Shown in pieces: positions 56,921 through 64,000 of a DNA stretch of 64,000 nt. Position 1 is the first letter of the stretch, and each line of letters opens with the position of its first letter. A program made the position numbers and the translations under genes. Origin of the DNA: Mobilicoccus caccae (GTDB lineage Bacteria; Actinomycetota; Actinomycetes; Actinomycetales; Dermatophilaceae); contig NZ_BSUO01000001.1 of NCBI RefSeq assembly GCF_030161635.1, forward strand, positions 186,001 to 250,000, in the 5' to 3' direction. The notes beneath the pieces were generated by a model. The model saw nothing but the letters and a program-made list of their open reading frames with translations, searched no databases and was not told where the DNA came from.

Positions 56921-58210
56921 ATGCCGGCGATCGTCCTGATCGGAGCCCAGTGGGGCGATGAGGGCAAGGGCAAGGCGACGGACCTCCTGGGCAAGGACGT
57001 CGACTACGTCGTCAAGTTCAACGGTGGCAACAACGCCGGTCACACGGTGGTCATCGGTGGCGAGAAGTACGCCCTGCACCTGCTGCCCAGCGGCATCCTC
57101 ACCCCTGGTGTCACGCCCGTCATCGGCAACGGGGTCGTCGTCGACCTCGAGGTGCTCTTCCACGAGCTCGAGGCGCTGGCCGCCCGCGGCGTGGACGTCT
57201 CCAAGCTGCGGATCAGTGCGAATGCGCACATCATCCCCTCCTACAACCGCACCCTCGACAAGGTCACCGAGCGCTTCCTCGGCAAGCGGCGCCTCGGCAC
57301 GACCGGTCGCGGCATCGGTCCGACGTACGCCGACAAGATGAACCGCGTCGGCATCCGCATGCAGGACCTGTTCGACTCCTCGATCCTGCACCAGAAGGTC
57401 GAGGCGGCCCTCGAGGTCAAGAACCACCTGCTGGTCAAGATCTACAACCGTCGCGCCATCGAGGCCGAGGAGGTCGTGGCCGACCTGCTCTCCTACCGCG
57501 ACCGCGTGCACCCCATGGTCGTCGACACCGGGTACGAGCTGTCGTGCGCGCTGGACGAGGGCAAGACGGTCCTGTTCGAGGCCGGTCAGGCGACGATGCT
57601 CGACGTCGACCACGGCACCTACCCCTACGTCACCTCCTCCAGCGCCACCGCCGCCGGGGCGTGCACCGGGTCCGGCATCGGGCCCACGCGCGTCGATCGG
57701 GTGGCCGCGGTGTTCAAGGCGTACACGACCCGCGTCGGCGAAGGTCCGTTCCCCACCGAACTCAACGACCAGTTCGGTGAGCGCCTGCGCGCCAACGGAT
57801 TCGAGTTCGGCACGACGACCGGCCGTCCGCGCCGCTGCGGCTGGGCCGACACGGTCATCGGCCGCTACGCCACCCGCATCAACGGGGTCACCGACTACGT
57901 GCTCACCAAGCTCGACGTCCTCACCGGCTTCGACACCATTCCGGTGTGCGTGGGTTACGACGTGAACGGTCGGCACTTCGACGACATGCCCGCCAACCAG
58001 AGCGACTTCCACCACGCGGTGCCGGTGTACGAAGAGCTGCCCGGGTGGAGCGAGGACATCAGCGCCGCACGCGAATTCGAGGACCTCCCGGAGAACGCGC
58101 AGAAGTACGTGCTGCGCCTGGAAGAACTCATCGGGGCGCGCATCTCGGTCATCGGTGTGGGACCCGGCCGCGAGGAGATCATCCAGCGGCACAGCCTCCT
58201 GCACGACTGA
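56921..58210 (+). CDS. purA: Adenylosuccinate synthetase
   Basis: Joins IMP and aspartate with GTP in AMP synthesis. 429 residues, the family standard: [20 protein letters not shown] (P-loop-like), [15 protein letters not shown] with the catalytic His, [33 protein letters not shown] and the C-terminal [12 protein letters not shown] behind GAAAGGTGGACC. Followed 52 bases later by lysS. Confidence 0.97.
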   Translation: MPAIVLIGAQWGDEGKGKATDLLGKDVDYVVKFNGGNNAGHTVVIGGEKYALHLLPSGILTPGVTPVIGNGVVVDLEVLFHELEALAARGVDVSKLRISANAHIIPSYNRTLDKVTERFLGKRRLGTTGRGIGPTYADKMNRVGIRMQDLFDSSILHQKVEAALEVKNHLLVKIYNRRAIEAEEVVADLLSYRDRVHPMVVDTGYELSCALDEGKTVLFEAGQATMLDVDHGTYPYVTSSSATAAGACTGSGIGPTRVDRVAAVFKAYTTRVGEGPFPTELNDQFGERLRANGFEFGTTTGRPRRCGWADTVIGRYATRINGVTDYVLTKLDVLTGFDTIPVCVGYDVNGRHFDDMPANQSDFHHAVPVYEELPGWSEDISAAREFEDLPENAQKYVLRLEELIGARISVIGVGPGREEIIQRHSLLHD

Positions 58211-58250
58211 TCTCCCCCTCGACACCCCACCGCGACCAGAGACCCACCGC

Positions 58251-58262
58251 TAGGACGACTGC
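58251..58262 (+). promoter_or_regulatory. Possible -10 box TAGGAC giving a leaderless lysS transcript
   Basis: TAGGAC (58251-58256) ends 6 bases before the ATG at 58263, and no Shine-Dalgarno sequence is present. The last base is non-consensus. Confidence 0.3.
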
Positions 58263-60086
58263 ATGAACGACGCCGATCGACCCCACGACGCGACCTCCGC
58301 CCGGCCACGCCGCCGCCGCAAGGAGAAGCAGGCCGAGGTCGACTGGGTGGCCCGGCTCGCCGACGAGGTCATCGAGGCGGCCGTTGCCCGCGACCCCGAG
58401 AAGACCATCGTGTGCGCCTCGGGCCTGTCTCCCTCCGGACCGATCCACCTGGGCAACCTGCGCGAGGTGATGACGCCGCACCTGGTGGCCGACGAGATCG
58501 CCCGCCGCGGCATCCCCGTCGAGCACATCATCAGCTGGGACGACTACGACCGGTTCCGCAAGGTGCCGGCCGGGGTCGAGGGCGTCGACGCCTCGTGGGA
58601 GGCGCACATCGGCAAGCCGCTGACCAGCGTCCCTGCGCCGCCCGGGAGCGAGCACCCCAACTGGGCCGAGCACTTCAAGGCCGCGATGGCCGAGTCGCTG
58701 GCGCGCATGGGCGTGCGGTTCCGCGGCATCAGCCAGACCGAGCAGTACACCTCCGGCGCCTACCGCGACCAGGTGCTGCACGCGATGGCTCGCCGCGGCG
58801 ACATCGACGCCGTGCTGGGTCGGTACCGGACCAAGGGCGCGACGGCCGACGCGGAGGCGGCTGCTGCAGCCGAGGGCGGTGAGGGGTCCGAGGACGCCGA
58901 TGCCGTGGCACGCGCCGCCGAGGGCAGCGGCGCCGCCGACGAGGACGACGGCGGCAGCGCGGCCGGGTACTTCCCCTTCAAGCCGTACAGCAAGGCCTTC
59001 GGCACCGACGCCACCCGCGTGCTGGCCTACGACGACGAGACGACCGAGCTCACCTACGAGGCGAGCGGCCCCGGCGGCGAACTGGTCACCGAATCCATGC
59101 GCCTGGACACCGATTTCCACGGCAAGCTCGTGTGGAAGGTCGACTGGCCCATGCGCTGGGCGTACGAAGGCGTCGACTTCGAGCCCTCCGGCGTGGACCA
59201 CCAGTCACCCGGGTCCTCCTACGTGGTCGGTGGCCAGATCGTCGGCCCGATCTTCGGTGGTCACCAGCCCATCGGGCCCATGTACGCCTTCGTCGGCATC
59301 GCCGGCATGGCGAAGATGAGTTCGTCCAAGGGCGGCGTGCCCACCCCCGCGGACGCCCTGCAGATCATGGAGCCCGCCGTCCTGCGCTGGCTCTACACCC
59401 GGCGCCGGCCCAACCAGTCGTTCTCGGTGGCGTTCGACGCCGAGATCCAGCGGCTGTACGACGAATGGGACGCCCTGGGCCGCAAGGTCCTCACCGAGGC
59501 GGCCCAACCCGGCGACCTGGCCATGCACGCCCGCGCCATCGGGACGGCCACCGGCGAGCTGCCCCGCACACCCATCCCCGTGGCGTACCGCGCGCTCGCC
59601 TCGGTCATCGACATCACCGGCGGCGAGCCCGAGCAGATGTCCCGCATCGTCCACGGGATGCTGCCCGAGGAGCAGGCGGAGGTGTTCACCGGACTCGACC
59701 AGCTCCGGCCACGCCTCGACTGCGCCACGACGTGGGTCAGGACGCAGATGCCCGCGGAGGACCGCACGCAGGTGCGCACCGAGCCCGACACCGACCTGCT
59801 CGCCGGACTCGACGACGCTCAACGCGAGGCCTTGGCGATGCTGTCGGAGAAGTTGACCGACGACTGGTCCCTGGGTGGGCTGACGACCCTCGTCTACGGC
59901 GTGCCCAAGCTCCAAGCCGGCTACGACATCGGTGAGAAGAAGCTCCCGCCGGAGGTCAAGACCGCCCAGCGCGACCTCTTCGCCCTCCTCTACCGACTCC
60001 TCGTCGGCAGCGACACCGGCCCACGCATCCCCACCCTCCTGCTGTGCCTCGGCCCCGACAAAGTCCGCACCCTCATCGAGCCCTGA
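58263..60086 (+). CDS. lysS: Class I lysyl-tRNA synthetase
   Basis: Charges tRNA-Lys with the archaeal-type class I enzyme. 607 residues: HIGH-type motif SGLSPSGPIHLGNLRE (HLGN at 62-65), KMSSSKG signature around residue 355 and the C-terminal helical anticodon-binding region. Two oddities: an Ala/Glu/Asp-rich low-complexity insertion at residues 191-235, and the zinc-ribbon cysteines expected around residues 242-245 and 267-272 are missing (PYSKAFGTD, TYEASGPGGE). An Arg/Lys-rich N-terminal tail precedes the fold. Tandem hairpin terminators follow. Confidence 0.93.
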   Translation: MNDADRPHDATSARPRRRRKEKQAEVDWVARLADEVIEAAVARDPEKTIVCASGLSPSGPIHLGNLREVMTPHLVADEIARRGIPVEHIISWDDYDRFRKVPAGVEGVDASWEAHIGKPLTSVPAPPGSEHPNWAEHFKAAMAESLARMGVRFRGISQTEQYTSGAYRDQVLHAMARRGDIDAVLGRYRTKGATADAEAAAAAEGGEGSEDADAVARAAEGSGAADEDDGGSAAGYFPFKPYSKAFGTDATRVLAYDDETTELTYEASGPGGELVTESMRLDTDFHGKLVWKVDWPMRWAYEGVDFEPSGVDHQSPGSSYVVGGQIVGPIFGGHQPIGPMYAFVGIAGMAKMSSSKGGVPTPADALQIMEPAVLRWLYTRRRPNQSFSVAFDAEIQRLYDEWDALGRKVLTEAAQPGDLAMHARAIGTATGELPRTPIPVAYRALASVIDITGGEPEQMSRIVHGMLPEEQAEVFTGLDQLRPRLDCATTWVRTQMPAEDRTQVRTEPDTDLLAGLDDAQREALAMLSEKLTDDWSLGGLTTLVYGVPKLQAGYDIGEKKLPPEVKTAQRDLFALLYRLLVGSDTGPRIPTLLLCLGPDKVRTLIEP

Positions 60087-60095
60087 CCACACACG

Positions 60096-60158
60096 CACGG
60101 GGGCTCCCGCCCCCGTGTGCCCCCGGAACTGCACACACGGGGGCTCCGCCCCCGTGTG
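60096..60158 (+). terminator. Tandem hairpin terminators behind lysS
   Basis: Two near-identical units: CACGGGGG/CCCCCGTG (60096-60117) and CACACGGGGG/CCCCCGTGTG (60134-60158), each followed by CCCCCGG-ACTGCA. First stem begins 9 bases after the lysS stop. Confidence 0.75.
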
Positions 60159-60205
60159 CCCCCGGGACTGCATCGGCGCGGCTGCGCCGCGGCGTCTTTC
60201 TGTTC

Positions 60206-60240
60206 CGCCCGTTCAAGCTCGCTGCGCTCGCGAACGGGCG
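60206..60240. repeat. Further inverted repeat in the lysS-helR gap
   Basis: CGCCCGTTC (60206-60214) and GAACGGGCG (60232-60240) form a perfect 9-bp stem around CTCGCTGCGCTCG. With the terminators it makes 60090-60380 a stretch of stacked palindromes; no gene there. Confidence 0.6.
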
Positions 60241-60348
60241 GGCCTCGCTACCGCTCGGCGGATCGCTTTTCCTGCTCTTCGGGGGCTCACACGTGGTGTG
60301 CCGCCCCGCGCCGTCGCCCTGGCCGATGGTGTGGTCGTGCTCCTTTTG

Positions 60349-60385
60349 TCGGGGGAGCATCACCGCTATCGGGGGAGCATCACCG
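60349..60385. repeat. 17-bp direct repeat overlapping the helR stop codon
   Basis: TCGGGGGAGCATCACCG occurs at 60349-60365 and 60369-60385, period 20. The second copy covers the helR stop, so the sequence TGATGCTCCCCC follows itself on the mRNA. Confidence 0.75.
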
Positions 60386-62671
60386 TTGGTGCGACGACGA
60401 AGCGGAGTCCGGGCGCAGGACGTGCATGCGGTGGGCTGCTCGGGTGAGGACGACGTACAGCACCCGCACCCCACCCGGTGACTCCGCGACGATCTCGTCC
60501 GGGTCGACGACGACCGTCGCGTCGTACTCCAGGCCCTTGCTCGACAACGGGTCGACCAGCACCAGCCGTCCGCCGAGGTCAGCCGGGCCGCTGCGGAGTT
60601 CGTCGACCAGGTCGGCGAGTTCGCGCGCCCACCGTGCCGGCGCCACGATCGCGATGCTCCCGTCGACCTCGGCGGCGAGGTCGAGCACCGACCGGCGGGC
60701 GGCGTCGACCACGTCGGTCACCGTGCGGTCCACCGGCTGCACACCGGTCTCGCGCACCGCGTCGGGGATGTCCGCGTCCGGCACGTGCTCGCGGATCACC
60801 TTCTCGGCGTAGGCGAAGACCTCGCGGGCGTTGCGGTAGTTGGTCCCCATGTGGAACGAACGACGCACGGGGGAGCCGAACGCGTCCTCGCGCGCAGCGG
60901 TCGCCTCGGCCACGTCCTCCCAAGACGCCTGCGCCGCGTCGCCGACGACGGTCCAGCTCGCCCACCGTCCACGGCGGCCGAGCATCCGCCACTGCATCGG
61001 GCTGACGTCCTGGGCCTCGTCCACGAGGACGTGCGCGTACTCCGCCGGCGGGCCGATGTGGCCACGCAGGAGTTCATCGCGCGTGTCGCCGTGACGCTCG
61101 CGCGCGGTGGGCAACGCCGAGTGCTCAGGGGCGGGCCGCTCGGGTGTGACCCCCACGCGCAGCGACCGCTGGGCCTCGAGCTCGTCCAACTCCTCGATCT
61201 CGAAGAACCCGCGCTCGACCGGCGCCTCCTTGACCTCACCCAGGCGCACGTCGAGGTCGTCGACGAGCGACACGTCGGCGGCCGACCACAGCCCCGACTC
61301 CAGGGTGAGGCGCATCGACTCGCTCAGGACCTCGGCCTCCCGGTGACTCAGCACGTCCTGGGCGTAGCGGCGCGCCCGGGCGGGGTCGGCCAGCCACAAC
61401 AGCACCTCACGCGGGTCGACCGGCCGCCACCAGCGACGGAGGAACGCGTCGACCTCCAGGTGGTCGACGAACGTGGAGATGAACTCCTCCCGATCCGTGT
61501 CGCGGTCGTCGGGGCGACGGACCTGACTCCACGCCTCGGCCGCGAGGGCCAGGGACATCGGTTCGAGGGAGGAGTTGCGGTGGTGACGCCGCAGGACCCG
61601 GGAGCGGATGCGATCCAGGGTGCGGCGATCGAGCCGGACGGCCCGCCCGGCGATCATCGCGCGGAGCTCCTGCGGCGCGCCGGGGATCGTGTCCCGCGAC
61701 GCGCGTCCGAGCACCCGCCGGATCCGCAACGACCCCTTGACGGCGGCGGCCGCGGGCGGATCCAGACGTCCTGCGGTGCAGGCCTCGACGACGTCGCCGA
61801 GCGCCCGCAGCACGACCGACTCCTCACCGAGAGAAGGCAGCACGCGTTCGATGTAGGCGGTGTAGGCCGGGGACGGTCCGACCACGAGCACGCCACCGGC
61901 CTCGAACCGGCGCCGGTCGGAGTACAGCAGGTACGCGGCCCGATGCAGCGCCACGACGGTCTTGCCGGTGCCCGGCCCGCCGGTGATCTCCGTGACCCCA
62001 CGGGCGGGCGCGCGGATGGCCTCGTCCTGGTGCGCCTGGATCGTGGCGACGATGTCGCGCATCCGCGCACTGCGGCTGCGGCCGAGAGCCGCCATGAGCG
62101 CACCCTCCCCGAGGACGACCAGATCCTCGGGCGCCTCGGCCACCATGAGGTCGTCCTCCGCGCCGATCACCCGATCGTCACGACACCGCAGGACGCGCCG
62201 GCGCAGCACGTTCTGCGGGTCGACAGGCGTGGCCCGGTAGAACGGCGAGGCCGCGGGCGCGCGCCAGTCGACGACCAGCGGTTCGTAGTCGTCGTCCCGG
62301 ACGCCGATCCGGCCGATGTAGCGGACCTCCCGGCCGTGGTCGTCCTGCATGTCCAGGCGGCCGAAGACCAGCCCTTCGTGTTGACGTTCGAGGTCGTGTC
62401 GGCGTCTGCCGGCGCGGAAGACGAGGGCGTCACGGGCGAACAGGCCCGACATCTCCTCATCACGGATGTCGCCGGTGCGGTCGGTGCGGCCGCGCGACAT
62501 CCCCTCGGCCTCGACGAGCGCGGCGCGTTCGTCGGCCTTGCGCAGCTCCTGGTACACCCGGTCGACGTGCTGTTGCTCGACAGCGAGTTCGTGGGCGAGT
62601 ACCTGGGCAGGCGACCGCTCGCCGGTCTCGTTCGTGCTCACGCCATCGCTCACTGCATCGCTCATTCTCAT
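60380..62671 (-). CDS. helR: HelR/HelD-type RNA polymerase-recycling UvrD-like ATPase
   Basis: A superfamily 1 helicase-like motor of about 763 residues. An N-terminal coiled-coil arm (VLAHELAVEQQHVDRVYQEL and following) precedes the Walker A EITGGPGTGKTVVALHRAAY; VLVDEAQDVSPMQWRML is Walker B, FHMGTNYRNAREV and VLYVVLTRAAHRMHVL are later helicase motifs. The N-terminal region around RIGVRDDDYEPLVVDWRAPA is the signature of HelD/HelR rather than UvrD. Such proteins pull stalled RNA polymerase off DNA; HelR also displaces rifampicin. I place the start at 62671 (MRMSD); 62665 is possible. Confidence 0.85.
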   Translation of the reverse strand: MRMSDAVSDGVSTNETGERSPAQVLAHELAVEQQHVDRVYQELRKADERAALVEAEGMSRGRTDRTGDIRDEEMSGLFARDALVFRAGRRRHDLERQHEGLVFGRLDMQDDHGREVRYIGRIGVRDDDYEPLVVDWRAPAASPFYRATPVDPQNVLRRRVLRCRDDRVIGAEDDLMVAEAPEDLVVLGEGALMAALGRSRSARMRDIVATIQAHQDEAIRAPARGVTEITGGPGTGKTVVALHRAAYLLYSDRRRFEAGGVLVVGPSPAYTAYIERVLPSLGEESVVLRALGDVVEACTAGRLDPPAAAAVKGSLRIRRVLGRASRDTIPGAPQELRAMIAGRAVRLDRRTLDRIRSRVLRRHHRNSSLEPMSLALAAEAWSQVRRPDDRDTDREEFISTFVDHLEVDAFLRRWWRPVDPREVLLWLADPARARRYAQDVLSHREAEVLSESMRLTLESGLWSAADVSLVDDLDVRLGEVKEAPVERGFFEIEELDELEAQRSLRVGVTPERPAPEHSALPTARERHGDTRDELLRGHIGPPAEYAHVLVDEAQDVSPMQWRMLGRRGRWASWTVVGDAAQASWEDVAEATAAREDAFGSPVRRSFHMGTNYRNAREVFAYAEKVIREHVPDADIPDAVRETGVQPVDRTVTDVVDAARRSVLDLAAEVDGSIAIVAPARWARELADLVDELRSGPADLGGRLVLVDPLSSKGLEYDATVVVDPDEIVAESPGGVRVLYVVLTRAAHRMHVLRPDSASSSHQR

Positions 62672-62762
62672 CGCCGGAGTTCGTCGTCCCACGCGTCCGG
62701 CAGGGACGACGCGAGCCATCCACTTTACGGTGGCCGCGAGGTGGGTCGGAGCGCGGTTCGGT

Positions 62763-63871
62763 TCAGATCCACCCGCGACGGGCGGCCATCACGCCGGCCT
62801 GGAAGCGGGTGGCGGCGCCGAGCCTGCTCATGAGGATCCGGACGCGGCGTTCGACGGTGCGTTGGGAGATCCCCGACTGCACGGCCATCGTCGTGTCCGT
62901 CGCCCCGGCGGCGAGCATGGACAGGATGAACGCGCTGTCGCGGTCGAGTTCGCCGACGGCCTCCCAGGCCATGGGGGTGCCGAGCGTCCACCAGGTCTCG
63001 GCGAGGCGGCGCAGCGCCAGCACCAGCCGGCGATCGTCGATGAGCAGGGACCCGGCCCCGGAGGTGTCGAACGAGGTGAGGTCGATGACGGCGATCGCGT
63101 CGTCGGCGAGGATCACCGAGAACGGGACCCCGGTGAGGAACCGGTGTTCCTCCCCGCTCTCCGACCTGGCCATGAGCACCTCACCCGCCCGGCCGTGGCG
63201 CATCATCGTGCTGTCGAACGTCGTGCGGCGCCGCAGCGGGGTGCCGTCGGGGGTGATGAGCCGGGCGCGGTGCCACTCCAGGTCGTTGCCGAAGAGGTGG
63301 GCCGTGCAGGGGAGTCGTCGTAGGCGGCCCAGACCTCACTGGTCGCCGTGCCGATGACGAGGGAGATCGCGGCACTGAGCTCCTCGTTGTTGCGCAGGAC
63401 CGTGATCCTCTGGGTCGGTTCGCCCGAGGGCAGCCGGGTCGAGTGGTAGACGTACGCCAGGCTCTCCGCGGAGTCCCGCAGATAGGTGGCCCGCGCCTCG
63501 TACGTCGACGCGAGCGACGGCAGCGCGAGGTCGGGCGGGATGGCCTCCCAGGTGTCCGCCCCGACGGGCCGCAGCAGGCCCTGCTCGCTGAGGAGGTCGA
63601 TGATGGTGTCGAGGTTCTCCTCCGGCAGCCCCGCTGCGATCATGTGCAGTTTGGTGAGGTTGGGATGCCGGATCGCGAGCATGTACAGCCGCGTCGAGTG
63701 ACGATCCAGGGTGTCCGGCGGCAGGATCGACAGCGGCGTGGTGCGGTCCCTCGATCCGGTGTCGACGGTGCCCGAGGCGTCGGCGTGCGCACCGGTGGCC
63801 CCGCCGGTCTCGGTCGGGATGTCGGGCCCGTCGGCCGCCGCGAATCGAGGGTCCTGACCGTCCTCGTCCAC
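62763..63871 (-). CDS. TrmB/LuxR-type transcriptional regulator (one frameshift)
   Basis: About 369 residues. After an acidic N-terminal tail comes a helical winged-helix-like region (NLTKLHMIAAGLPEENLDTI, IDLLSEQGLLRPVG), a middle PLD-like TrmB effector region (VWAAYDDSP, then after a missing base at 63309-63312 HLFGNDLEWHRARLITPDG, STMMRHGRAGEVLMAR) and a C-terminal LuxR helix-turn-helix (AAGATDTTMAVQSGISQRTV, ERRVRILMSRLGA). This order (TrmB-like plus LuxR) is common in actinobacteria. GTG start behind GAGGAGGT. Target unknown; divergence from any regulated gene cannot be seen. Confidence 0.75.
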
Positions 63872-64000
63872 ATCGACCTCCTCGGGTCTGCGGTGTCGTC
63901 CACCGCGCCGCGGGATCGCACGAGCAGTCCCGCACTCCCCCAGCACGATAGCGGGACGACCCCCGACGAGCGGTGAGGCCCCTGCTCGGGTGTGACGAGT

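Overview
The window is a very GC-rich, densely packed actinobacterial chromosome segment. Signs that point to Actinobacteria, probably order Micrococcales, are the strongly GC-biased third codon positions, an HspR-type HAIR operator in front of clpB, a class I lysyl-tRNA synthetase, the fba / DUF3151 / purA neighbourhood and several start codons placed 6-7 nt behind a TANNNT box (leaderless mRNAs). The family is a guess (Dermatophilaceae/Intrasporangiaceae-like). No rRNA, tRNA, CRISPR array or transposase gene was seen.

Left part (1-13.6 kb): a nickel-pincer / sugar-acid locus. The 3' part of larC faces a larE-larB operon. A deoD-MFS nucleoside pair and a LacI-family regulator follow, then a LarA-type nickel racemase diverging from uxaC-uxuB (hexuronate isomerase and fructuronate-type reductase), an intact but catalytically dead LarE-like protein, and a complete TRAP transporter (dctP-dctQ-dctM). 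A palindrome GGCAAC-NN-GTTGCC occurs twice in the larA/uxaC intergenic region and once in front of dctP, which suggests one regulon: import of a sugar acid, racemisation or epimerisation by a Ni enzyme, and hexuronate catabolism.

Middle part (13.7-34.6 kb): a macro-domain hydrolase, a small membrane protein, a VOC-SnoaL fusion, a secreted M14 carboxypeptidase, a glcDEF oxidase operon with a clear promoter, clpB, tyrosine phenol-lyase, a sugar cassette (PfkB kinase, two ABC permeases, binding lipoprotein, divergent GH4 glycosidase) and a membrane-anchored spermidine-synthase-like protein.

Right part (34.8-64 kb): uppP, a FUSC-type membrane protein, a PH-like membrane protein, a TPP-riboswitch thiM-thiED-tenA operon, a secreted M28 aminopeptidase, xthA, a secreted heparinase-like lyase, a PanE-like reductase, an SDR, a Cys/Met PLP enzyme, pyrE, an AbiEi/DUF559-type protein, a SpoU methyltransferase with an alkyltransferase-like protein, tryptophanase, fba, DUF3151, a lipoprotein, purA, lysS, a HelR-type helicase and a LuxR-type regulator.

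Two window-wide features matter to the reader. First, about one gene in three is split by a single-base indel, nearly always one base missing from a run of G or C; these look like sequencing errors, and I annotate the genes as whole with the shift noted. Second, there are three families of short intergenic inverted repeats: R1, a 36-nt palindrome with an A/T-rich centre, 7 copies; R2, about 100 nt with long terminal inverted repeats, 2 copies; R3, a stem-loop with an invariant 19-nt core, 2 copies flanking one gene. I cannot assign them to any described element.
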